A stretch of DNA of 64,000 bases from NCBI GenBank assembly GCA_012295275.1, contig CM022670.1:26997244-27061243 (forward strand), in the 5' to 3' direction. Source of the stretch: Chrysomallon squamiferum (taxonomy: Eukaryota > Mollusca > Gastropoda > Neomphalida > Peltospiridae). This document shows positions 53,601 to 64,000 of this stretch, one piece after another; position 1 is the first letter of the stretch, and every line of letters begins with the position of its first letter. The notes beneath the pieces were generated by a model, which searched no databases, was not told the DNA's origin, and saw only the letters and a list, made by a program, of their open reading frames with translations. The position numbers and the translations under genes were made by a program.

Positions 53601-55722
53601 AGAAGAGGACAGATATTAGACACTCATGTAGGTTATAGACATCAAGCAGTCAAATAAGTGATATTGGAAGGGATAAAAATGTATGGTATGTACTGAACTG
53701 TTGTCATGGATGATCTTATTTACTTTCTGGAATGTTTATTGTTTTGTTTTGTTGTGTTTTTCTGTACTGTTCTTTTTATTTGTTTGTTTTTGTAATAATG
53801 ATACCAACCAGGAAATCCTGGTCACCATTTAATGGGTTACTCTGATTAAAAACATGTTACTTTTCATTTTATCAAAGCTGCATAAATCATTTACTCTGAT
53901 AAAACAGCAGGGGATCTATTGTGTGTAGTGGAAATACACAGGACTGATCTTGTAACCAATGATAAATATATTAAATGGTGAAATGAAGAGGATTGATCTT
54001 GTAGCCAGTGTCACATCAGGCCAATATTCTATTCACAAAGCAGTAGCCCAGTGCTATCCTACCTTTGAATTAGGTAAACATTAAAAAGTCAAGTGGTTCC
54101 CATATCTTAACAGTTCACAGCCACTGAGTTTTTAAAGTATGGCTTTTTTTTCTTCTTCTTTTTTAAATATGTGTGTAATAAAAATAATACAAAATTGAAT
54201 TCTAAAGGAATATTGCCTATTAATATATATTTATCCTAATGCTGTTCTCAATATCAAAGTATTTCAGTAGCAGAAAGATAAAATATAAAACTAATTTCCA
54301 CTTACCTGTGTCCTGTATTATCACTTAATGTACAATGCGACTCGTTGTTACTCAACAAATAGCTTTTGTAGCATTCCTTTAATCAAACATTTATGCCATG
54401 GATTTGAAAATTTATTATGTTTATTGCAAATTTTTTTACTCTGTCTGTGTAAAATGTGCACTAAAAGAACACATAAATCTGCAGTTTAATAAAACCTTTT
54501 AGGCTTCAAAACGTGTTCATTCTATAAGCTTTATTACTTCTGTATGTATAAAATATCCATTAAGAAATTAAAAAAATTCACAACTTAACAACACAATATG
54601 GTCTGGAAATGTATAGAAGCATATGTGTAAAAAATAAAATAAATGAAAGCACAAACCCATTTACAAAGTAATTACTTTTACAATCTGCACAGAGAATAAG
54701 TGTTGTCAGTGTGAGAACATATCTCCAACCTAAAAAACTTCTAATTATTAATACAATTATTTTCTGAGAAAAAAAGTTGCCTAAAAGTATTAACCAAGAA
54801 TAAATGTGCATTACAATTATGTAATTACAACAAATCTACATAAATTTGGATAAATCTGATAAGAGCCAATCTACACATTTGTTATTTGTTAAGAAAAAAT
54901 TGTACATATGATTACTTAAAGAACAAATCTACATACAAATATTTGATGAGAACATATCTGTACATGATTATCTAATGAGAACAAATATATAAACACTTAT
55001 TTAATGAATTTTAATCTACATTTAATGAGAAAATTCTGTACTATCTAATAAGAACAAAAATACACATACAATTATTTAATGAGAACAAAAATATACATAC
55101 AATTATTTAATGAGAACAAAAATATACATACAATTATTTAATGAGTTTAAATCTACATACAATTATTTAATGAGTTTAAATCTACATACAGTTATTTAAT
55201 GAGTTTAAATCTACATACAATTATTAATGAGTTTAAATCTACAGTTATTTAATGAGTTTAAATCTACATACAGTTATTTAATGAGTTTAAATCTACATAG
55301 TTATTTAATGAGTTTAAATCTACATACAGTTATTTAATGAGTTTTAATCTACATACAGTTATTTAATGAGAACAAATCTACATAATGATAACAAATCAAA
55401 TTCTAAATTATATAATTAATAATCAGTTTAAACACAAATAAAAGAAAGAAAAATTTCAGTTAAATTATATTCACTTTTTTCTTCTTTCATGCAGACCATA
55501 CACTATAACTGCTTTTTCATTAAAAGATTAATGAAATCTCTGAATTACGAATGATGGTTACAAATTTTTATCTTTTTTTAAAATCAAGAGCCAAGGATTC
55601 TGGGAAAGGAATTTAAAATATAGTATTAAGAATAAGCATTCACAAACCTTAGCGTGTTTGTTGAGGATATTTTGTGCATGCCAGTCTGAGTAGTCCATGG
55701 CATTTAAATACCTCTGAGCCAT
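45810..55722 (-). CDS. Seven-exon gene of unknown function (~716 aa)
   Basis: I do not recognise this protein. Exons in transcript order: 55722-55648, 51250-51010, 50470-50378, 50052-49798, 48805-48559, 47874-47724 and 46898-45810. Every junction is GT-AG and phases chain to 716 codons plus TGA. The N-terminus is MAQRYLNAMDYSDWHAQNIL. A basic segment follows (about 25-105), then a likely beta-rich region (about 137-265) with GAWLTFGGTQEDESSG and YYTIDGDVGVKVAKQLQRGD, a Lys/Glu-rich charged stretch with DDFDFSMEGSE, and a Pro-rich EDPPPPLCWEDQF motif. The C-terminal 362 residues are mostly disordered and Ser/Pro-rich. The exon 6 donor could instead be at 47711 (GTAAAT), adding four residues. 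A 23-nt exon-like piece at about 52762-52784 breaks the frame and was left out. I see no membrane segment. Confidence 0.8.
49400..49790. repeat. ~55-60-bp minisatellite at an intron 5' end
   Basis: About seven irregular units containing TCTAGAAATGATACAACAAT and an AT-rich TTATTCCACC segment. The last unit reaches within a few bases of the splice donor of the exon ending at 49798. Confidence 0.85.
51692..51745. repeat. Perfect inverted repeat, 24-bp arms, 6-nt loop
   Basis: Arm 51692-51715 is the exact reverse complement of 51722-51745, with loop GCCAAT. It lies in intron 1 of the minus-strand gene, next to a T run. RNA from either strand would fold into a fully paired 24-bp stem. Confidence 0.95.
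51850..52560. repeat. Degenerate tandem-like repeat, ~115-bp spacing
   Basis: Variants of an ACACAGTGCTG..AGTAATGCTGGCTACTG motif recur near 51856, 51969, 52072, 52302 and 52545, with weaker traces near 52187 and 52445. The copies are strongly diverged. Confidence 0.4.
54960..55390. repeat. 29-bp minisatellite
   Basis: Units of GAGTTTAAATCTACATACAG plus TTATTTAAT. The middle copies (about 55140-55380) are nearly identical; the outer copies carry AACAAAAATATACATACAAT variants. It lies in intron 1 of the minus-strand gene, 250 bp from exon 1. Confidence 0.9.
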
Positions 55723-55960
55723 CACGAAGAGAATCCACAAGTGTTGTTACAATAAAACACAGGTGCTGCACGTCATTGCTGTGAAAGACTGGACACAGTA
55801 ACAGTCACTGCCTGAAACATCAAGCTAGAAAATAAAAACAAATAAACAAAAATAACATAAAATAAATTTAAAATAATATTAAAATATTTTTAAGTAATCA
55901 TTTCAAAAACTGCCACCAATAAAAAACAAGAAATATATAAATCAAGAAATATAATGTAAT

Positions 55961-56021
<61 letters not shown>

Positions 56022-58080
56022 TACAACTGTAAAATGCACGACATACAATAAATGACTATTCAGTTAACTGTAATATATTGTGATATATACAAGAATATTA
56101 AACCCTTGTTAGTTTACCACATGGCGTTTCATGAGTTAATATGCCTAAAACAATTGCAAATGGCTAAGTGAGCACTTAAATAAATAAATAAATTTGAAAA
56201 GTGAATTAAATAATAATTTAATCTTTAAAGCAATTAATATTTATTATGTAAAACAAAATGGTGAACTTGTTTAATTTCATTAAACAAAAAAATCTTTAAA
56301 CATATTATAAGATATGCAGTTTATCATTTTTTCATGCATTGAAATAATGGAACAAAATATTTCTAAGACAGTCAACTTGCTAGTGTTTTTAAACATACAA
56401 ATAATTAAAAAGTGAGTTTTTAATACTTAAAAAGAAGAAGAATTAGAACAGTAAAATATTTCTCATTTCTAATAATAATAATAATAAAAATTACATACAC
56501 ATATTTATACATAGTAGTATAGCAGAGAAAAACAAAATATTTCAATTTTGGAATCAGTTAAAAATTTAAAAAACCATGTGATATCTACACAATTGTTAAT
56601 AATGCTATAAAATGTAATTTTAGACTGCAGTTTCATAGAATTTTTTTATTTTATTGTTTACCTAATAAAAGCTGTTACACATTAAAAAAACATTTTACCA
56701 ACCTCAAAAACATCAGTCTGTAAAATACAACATTCAAATGCCAAAAAGGAAAAGTTAATTAACTACCACGCTACAAAAATGTGTTTGAAAACTCTCTTTT
56801 CACAAACTACACTGTGAAGAGAACTGTGCTCAGAAAATATCTCTAAACAGGTTGTACTGTATAAAGAAATGTGCTCTGAATGAATATGGCTGTACAAAAT
56901 TGTGTACTCGGAAGGTAGATTATTAATAAAATCCGCAGAACAGCAGTATAAAAGCAGATTATTAGTCGAACCAATAACTGTGAACTGCAGACGAGTTCAG
57001 GCCTAATTCACCTAGCTTTGTGCAGTGTGAGACAAACAAACTGAGACATGCAGTGAACAGTGTAATCTTCTTGTGCTAATAAAATAAGTCAAGCATTGCA
57101 TGAGAAAGTGATCTTGTATTCTCCGTTATTAAGCAGAAGATTTAACACTGGCAGTTTAAACAGCTACTAAACACAGAAACAACTGTAATGTCACATTCTG
57201 GGATGGCCAGTTGCAATGTATACAATTTTACACTTAGAAAATGTGTTGTTTTAATCTGTAAAGTTTAATTAATAACAACTGGTAAGTGGCTTTTGCCATA
57301 TAGAGGGACACTACAGAGTCCTGCAAAATGAAGATGATGATGATGAAATGATGTGATTATTTGAAAAGATAATAATACTTATGCTGTGGTAAAATGTTCC
57401 TTTCACAAAAACAAATAAAAGTAATAAAAACATGAACTGAAGCAAAAATAAAATGATACTGTTCGTATTAAAATATAACTTGATATTCTCTATGATATGG
57501 TGTTTATTATAATCATTTTAAATGTTATTAAAATATTATTAATTGAAATACACACCAGTTGCTGGTGTGTGTGTGTGTGTGTGTGTGTTTATACACAAAG
57601 ACAACATTTGTTTAAAATACAATTTTAAAAAATAGCAATATTTTGGTTAATAAATTAAAAACAATTTAAAAAACTAAAAAATGCATAAATTTAAATAAAT
57701 GAAATTAAAAGAAGAAGACAACAAATGACACAATAATTTGCTTTGCAAAAGTTCACAACTGACTGATTGACTGATTTTAAAAATTAAAACAGACATATAA
57801 AGTAGTTTTTCAAATCATTCAGTAATGCTGTGTTTGATCAGATTAATGTATTGACTTTGTGTCTGCCCACTAAGAAACTGTGCTAAGCCTGGCAATCAAT
57901 CTATCCTTAGTTTCTGTCACTACTAAAGAGTTTCCATATCTGGTAGGAAAACAAGCACTTTCCTGTGGCCTATTCAGACATGACATCTGATGTCTGCTGG
58001 AAGTAAGCCAGAATGAAAAAAAATTAAAAAAATTCTAATATCAAAGACTATAAGAATATTACCAGCTCAGCAGGGGGTTT

Positions 58081-58112
<32 letters not shown>

Positions 58113-59497
58113 TAGAAAAGAAAAGAAAAGTAGAAAAAGAAAGAAAATGAAAAAGAAGAAGAAAGGTATTAAGCAGAAATGGAATGAAATGATCAATATA
58201 ACAATAATCACTAGAAATGTTATTGTGCAGATACACTAATAATCACAGAAGAATTGGCTTTCAGATACATTATACTATAACAATATAACAAAACTGTGGT
58301 ATTCTGAACTGAAAATATACACCGTAAATAATAGTTTAAAATATACTGCATTTCCTGAACATGCAACACCAACTATTATTTAAACAAAACAAAAATCAAT
58401 AATCAAATATATTTTATCACTGGAACTGTAATATATAACTGGATTTGTTTATATATACCAGCCATTGTTGGAATGTTAACAACAATAATTTAAAACAAAG
58501 AGGTTTATTAGAACATATTACAGTTAGCTGTATTAAGGAATGACCTTGACTTATGTTATTACAATAAATTCTGAAAAATAACAGTGATATTTCATATTGA
58601 ATCAGAGCGGATATACTAACAATGATGGTTTATAAAGAAAGAAAAATGATTTCTAAAAAGTTCTCATATACATTGTAATAATAACATTTGAACCTTCAAC
58701 AGTGATATATCCAGTAATGGCAACTAACAGGCATATTAACAGTGACTGTTTAAAAAGAATGACAAGTCACTTATACTTTTACAATAGCACTGGAATTATT
58801 AAAAGAAATAACTTCAATTGAAAGATGATTGATTTAATAGCAATGATGGCTTAATCAAATTTTATTTCACAATATAGATAATGATTGGGGAAATTCATAC
58901 AAAGGGCAACTTTTATTCTTTTTTTGTTGTTGTATTTTTTGTTTTCTTTGCAGTTAATGATAACACATTTCTTATATGAATCTTTACACTGGAAAGAAAA
59001 CAATATCAGTGCATTTAATATACCAATGCAGTAAGTATTTGTTGGACTCTAAAACAGCATAACATGAATTGTAAAAAGAACGGTCTTCAAAAATGTTGTT
59101 ACAGTAACGTTATAGCACTGGTAATTAGTAATATATTAACAATTTAAAAACATTTTCACAAAATTAACATTTACAATAACATTTGAACTATGTAAGTAAA
59201 AGACAGCATATCAATAATGCTAGCAATGATTGTGATGGAAGAGGTTTCATCACAAACATCAGTTAAAACTGTATAAAAAAGAAAAAAGAAAACAAACTGT
59301 CGACAAACATTTAATTATCATAAAGTGACAAGACAACTGAAATATACTGTATTCCATGTAATTTTTTTCATTTCCACAGTAATGATATTTTCATGTCTTA
59401 TACTTAATTAGAATAAGTAATTTAATAATATTAGATTATGAACATAAGATAAATTGTCTATAGGGTATAGTATGCACCCTTTGCATACCCTGATTAA

Positions 59498-60181
59498 CAA
59501 GTGCCCCAACTTACGAGTTTTTCAAGTTACAAGCAGCAGCCAGGTCGATTATTTGCTTTGAGTTGTGAGCCAAAATCTGAGTTATGAGCTAGCTTCAATT
59601 ATGCTACTGCTAGTTGGCACAACGAACAACATAACATCCAGCCAACATCCCAAGTGTCAGTTGTTTACTTCACATGATTAACTCGCTGCAGAAGCATCTC
59701 TGTTGTGTTGTGCTGGCGTTTTGTGCAGTACTTTGCCAAATTTCTTTTTTCTGGTCATGGATCCTAAGAAAGTAAGTGCAAAGGACAGTGCTGCTAGGCA
59801 GTATGAGTGCAGTACTTCTATGATATGTATCATACTGAAGCAGAAGGAGTCAATAAAGGCTGTAACTCCAGTCAAAGGAGTTAAAATAATTTGTCTGATC
59901 TCCAAGATAAATATATTTTACAAAACCAATTTATTTCTTTACATTCTCTTTTATTTTGTTTTTATACAATATTTGTCATTTATAAATACATTTTTCTTAT
60001 TTAAAATCACGTTACCAAAAAAAAATTTAAAAATTAAAATTAAAAAATGGGGTGGTTTTTGGTGCCTGGATTCAATTAATGGTATTTCAATTAATTTAGG
60101 AAAATTGATTTGATATACTAGCAAACTGAGATATGAGCTTGGTCATGGAACTAATTAAACTCTTAAGTCAAGGTACCACTG
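59498..60181 (+). mobile_element. Internally deleted Tigger (pogo/Tc1-mariner) transposon
   Basis: An ATG at 59757 starts MDPKKVS and, after a missing stretch, continues QYECSTSMICIILKQKESIK and AVTPVKGVKII. These match the N-terminal DNA-binding part of Tigger/TIGD1-type transposases, which carry STICTILKQKE. The frame then runs into unrelated sequence. The right end (minus strand from 60181) reads CAGTGGTACCTTGACTTAAG, as in Tigger termini. The left end, near 59498, is a diverged match (CAAGTGCCCCAACTTACGAG). It cannot make an active transposase. Confidence 0.7.
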
Positions 60182-60843
60182 AATACTGATTTTTCTTTGA
60201 TGTAGTTTAGCTGGAGAATACAATGAAATGTGGAATAAATTTAAAGAGATCATTCATTGGAAAAATACACTTAACATGCCTCTACCTGCACCCTGTAAAC
60301 TAATATCACATTCAAAGGTTTATGTACAACAAAATCTTGGGAACAACATGAATTTTTAAAAGAAAGAAAGTAAAAAAGAAAATGCAATTATTCTGATGTG
60401 TGTATGTGTCTTTTTTTTTTTTTCTGGAACTATGATGTTCTATAATCATAATAGTTAAAACAAAGAAGAAAAAAGAAACAGTCAGACAATAATTAGAGAA
60501 AAATAAATTTAAGAATGCAAATATTCAAAATATCGAAAAACATCTGTCAGATATAACAAAATGAAATTTATAAAAACATTTAGAATAAAAAAAATATATA
60601 ATAATAATAATTTTAATAATAATAATAATAATATTACTACTACTACTACTACTAATAATAATAATTTAAACAAAACAACTATTTATAAAAATGAAGAACT
60701 CAGTCACTCTGGATGTTTTGACCCAAGGTGAGATTCCTAATGTATGTTTTCCCCAGCTGAATAATTAGAAAGGCATTGAACAATAACTTGTTGATATTTC
60801 TTACAAATTTAAAAATTATTTATTTATTATTTTTATTATTTTG

Positions 60844-60845
<2 letters not shown>

Positions 60846-60890
<45 letters not shown>
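60846..60890. repeat. (GT)n microsatellite
   Basis: About 22 GT units, followed by CACACGCGTGTGC. Confidence 0.95.
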
Positions 60891-60891
<1 letters not shown>

Positions 60892-62263
60892 ACACGCGTG
60901 TGCATGATTATGCACATGTGATGTTTAGGAATTAAATCTAAAAACCAGGACAGATAAATTATAATTAAATATCTTCTGTTATTTTTGTCGAGTTTAGAAA
61001 ATAAAGAATACAAGACTTTTTACCCAAGACAAAGAAATATTTGTATGATTATCACAATAGTTTTACAATAGCTAGTGTGGGATTTTTTGTTGTGGAGGGT
61101 GTTGTTTATTTTATTCTTCTTCTTCTTCTTCTTCTTATTATTATTATTATTTTTAATTATTATTAGATAAACTCAAACAATTTCATCTTTTACAAACATA
61201 TTCAGAATTTTCTCTAATTTCAGCTCAAACTGACATAAATTCCAATAAATAATGAAAGTTTTATTGCAATCAACACACTGAGTTTGTTTGTATTTCATTA
61301 CGACAAGAATAAATAATTATTTATTTATTTTTGTTTTTCTTATCTTATCAATTAATATTCTGATTTGTATGTATATATTGCTTAATAATGTTCAACTGAA
61401 ATAGACAATATATGTTTTGTTTTGTTGGGGTTTTCATGGCAAAATTTAATAGTTTATTAATTGAAAGAACACGATAAACTTAACGTTTTCTGCATAAAAA
61501 TATAAACAAAATAAAAAACATATAAATAAATATTAAAATTATACTTTTTCTTTTATAATTTTAATGTTAAACCTTTGAGGGGCACCGAGACCGTATTCGT
61601 GTGATAAATGACGTACAAACATTGAAAGAGAACACACATACTTATATGATATCAAAATGTTAATATAAAAATTATGTATTAGAAATATTATTTAACATGA
61701 GAAAAAAAGTTTCTTAAAAAAGGAAAAAAGATGAAAATCTTTTACTAACAAGTTACAAGTAACCTCACCGGAAACGATCGGTTGTCAACAACAGTTTTCA
61801 AGTTATCATGCTAACTGAAACTGAATCAATGAAATAAAACTTTTCAAAGAAATCTAACTTGCCAAGTTCAACATTTAATAACTAGACTTTACAAGTTATG
61901 TTTTGAACAACTTATAGTTAAAAATCAGAATTTTACGAACTTCGGCTTCACCCTTGATGTTGTTCACTGAGGGTCCCGCGGCATATCCATTTCGCCAAGA
62001 CCCAATAATTTTCGGAAATGATCGGCTATTTTCGTTAACACTTTTATTTACGAAAATATCCGAAAATACATGAAAGTAGCCGTCATTAGATTGCCCAGGT
62101 TGTTAAAAATAAACAAAGTTTCTCTGAGCTATAAATAGATCAAAATACTATTCTCCTTTCAACCATTCTGAATTATCTTATTTGTTGGGAACTACCAATA
62201 TATAGATGCACCTAAAAGTGTTTTGTTCTTTTCCCTACTTTTAAAAAAATGATAAATAAAGGC

Positions 62264-62324
<61 letters not shown>

Positions 62325-62336
62325 AATAAATAAATT
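62264..62336. repeat. (AAT)n/(AAAT)n microsatellite
   Basis: About 17 AAT units followed by AAAT units. Confidence 0.9.
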
Positions 62337-63004
62337 GAATTTATATTTTATTATAGTGTAACAGTATTATTTGGTTCGGAAAATAGCTTATTCAGTGTTT
62401 TCCAATATCATTAGTTCATAATTATTAGATTGAAAAATAGCTTTCCGAGTGAAATTATTAAATCAAAAGAAAAATAACTATTTCTGACATAAATAATTTA
62501 GCTCCTCAGCAACAACAACGCAATCTTAATAGTATATTATGTTCCATTTAATGTTATTTTTTGTTTGTTTTTTCATTATTGTTGTTTTTGTTTTCCTTTT
62601 TTTTTTAATTTTTAATTTTTATTTATTTATTTATTTTTTTTTTTTTTTTTTTTTTTTAAGGAAATAAGAAAATAAATAAATAAACAGTACGTGTTTCTCA
62701 CTATGCATCTGCCAAAACAATACTTGTCATTTGTAACCCGTAGAACTAAAATTAGAAAAATACGAAAACGAGGCTGTCACAACATGCCTTCGCGGGAACA
62801 AAAAGGATTTTCCATCAAAAACTAGGTCGTTGAATAATTATGAAGCTAAAAACGGCGATTATGTTTGTATCTTGGTAAACTTAAATATAAAAGTTATGTC
62901 AATTAGTTAATAATAATTAGCTTGTCATCTCGATGTAGTTTGTAAATTATGTTGTTTTAGAAAATGCACGCAGAAAGAAACAGCCCAAGTTAAATCAGGC
63001 AAAA

Positions 63005-64000
63005 ATGGCGACCGCCGCTAGTTCTTTACAAATACAACCAAGAGAAACATCTAATACCAATTCGGCCGGTTCGACCTGTGCCAGTCACTGCTGTGCTGAC
63101 AGGGAAGATGGAGATTTCCAAGGTCCTCACAAATGGAGAGAAAGATTAAAACCAGTTACAGTCAGACCTCGAATACTGAATGATGATGAAAATAATTTAA
63201 ATAGCAAAACTGAAGAAGAAAACTCGACAGATCAACGTGAAAAGAATGAAGCAGACGATTTTGACAGTTGTTCTTTTAATGGGTATCAATTATTTAAAAT
63301 TGTTTAACTTAGTAACAAAGATAAAGAGCATGTAAATTGATATATAAATTGCATCCCCTTATAAAATGACACACAATACTTTGAATACATTTATTTTTAT
63401 ATTTTTTGGTGTACAGCTGAAATATAGATACTGAGATAGGACTGCTAAAGCTAAACTAACACTTATGGCTGTATACTTCACATATTAACTTGGAGATCAT
63501 TAACTGAAAGTTTAGCATTGTTTTCTTAGCTAATTGTAATACTAATAACAAAGTCTGACAGGTAAAGAATACTATACAGTGTAAACACCAGAATACATTT
63601 TTTTTTTTTTTTTTTTTAAATCATTATTATGTATTGTTGAGTTGATTGTGCATTGGTTAGCATTTTTTTTTCTTCAGTTCAAGATTTTTTCAGAAAATGA
63701 TTTTACTTTGCTTGAATTAAACTACTAAAACGTTTTTGATGCACCATTTATAAGTCATAATTTTCTTGTTTGCAAATATTGTTTTTAAAATAAGGAATTA
63801 TTTATGAAATTATGATTGTTTGCAAATAGATTTAATATTTTTAACAAATCCTGGATTTTTAACACACTGAACTTTTAACCACACACTATGTACTCATTTT
63901 ATTGTGTATGTGTGTCTACAGAAATAAATATTTTTGTATGTATGTATGTATATCAGATATTTTCTGTTTCACAGTGATGACATGCCAGCAGGAGACTGTC
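63005..64000 (+). CDS. 5' part of an unidentified gene
   Basis: Exon 1 is 63005-63282. It starts at ATG and ends at a GTATCA donor in phase 2. Exon 2 begins at 63975 behind TTTCACAG and runs off the window. The join makes a Gly codon and continues GDDMPAGDC. The visible protein begins MATAASSLQIQPRE, has a Cys/His patch (STCASHCCAD), then WRERLKPVTVRPRIL and an acidic, Asn-rich stretch. I do not recognise it. It diverges from the minus-strand gene to its left, about 7.3 kb away. Confidence 0.65.

Larger units (their letters stand above)
55723..63004. other. Intergenic region between divergent genes
   Basis: Contains TA/CA runs (about 55966-56020), an A run (58087-58111), a Tigger remnant (59.5-60.2 kb), a GT run (60846-60890) and an AAT run (about 62264-62316). 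Promoters of both flanking genes are expected here, but I see no clear core element. No further gene is supported. Confidence 0.5.

Noticed and set aside
1-64000. CRISPR array, operon or prokaryotic gene cluster
   Set aside because: The introns, microsatellites and eukaryotic genes make this animal nuclear DNA. The regular repeats are minisatellites without unique spacers.

Overview
The window is animal nuclear DNA, AT-rich, with small coding exons separated by long GT-AG introns and very many microsatellites (ATT, CA, GA and TA runs). RPS7 and PEX13 are the only genes I recognise with confidence. The exon structure, repeat content, a decayed C2H2 zinc-finger relic and otherwise unfamiliar genes suggest a lophotrochozoan, most likely a mollusc (a cephalopod is possible). 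That assignment is inference.

Layout. 1-8.5 kb: RPS7 (+, six coding exons, 193 codons) and PEX13 (-, four coding exons) converge on each other. The two genes carry homologous sequence in inverted orientation: about 1 kb just upstream of the first coding exon of RPS7 and about 1 kb inside intron 1 of PEX13. The last PEX13 exon shows an apparent 1-bp frameshift. 8.5-17.2 kb: intergenic, with microsatellites and a degenerate C2H2 zinc-finger relic. 17.2-27 kb (+): a gene of unknown function with a TATA-like box, a 1.5-kb central exon coding for a disordered Ser/Asp/Glu-rich region, and two candidate small exons that switch the C-terminal reading frame. 28.6-35.7 kb: a diverged tandem duplication (about 3.6 kb between copy starts), each copy holding a 42-bp minisatellite, a tRNA-like B box and a short palindrome. 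37-41 kb (-): two intronless tandem paralogs sharing an alignable N-terminal block. 45.8-55.7 kb (-): a seven-exon gene of unknown function, predicted at 716 aa. 55.7-63 kb: intergenic, with an internally deleted Tigger (pogo-type) transposon. 63.0 kb to the end (+): the first two exons of a gene that runs off the window.

Functionally, RPS7 makes a small-subunit ribosomal protein and PEX13 the peroxisomal docking protein. The other genes show no recognisable domain to me. Nothing indicates that the genes act in one pathway. All exon models were assembled by hand from reading frame, splice sites and phase, and no RNA evidence was available. Microsatellite ends are read by eye and may be off by a few bases.
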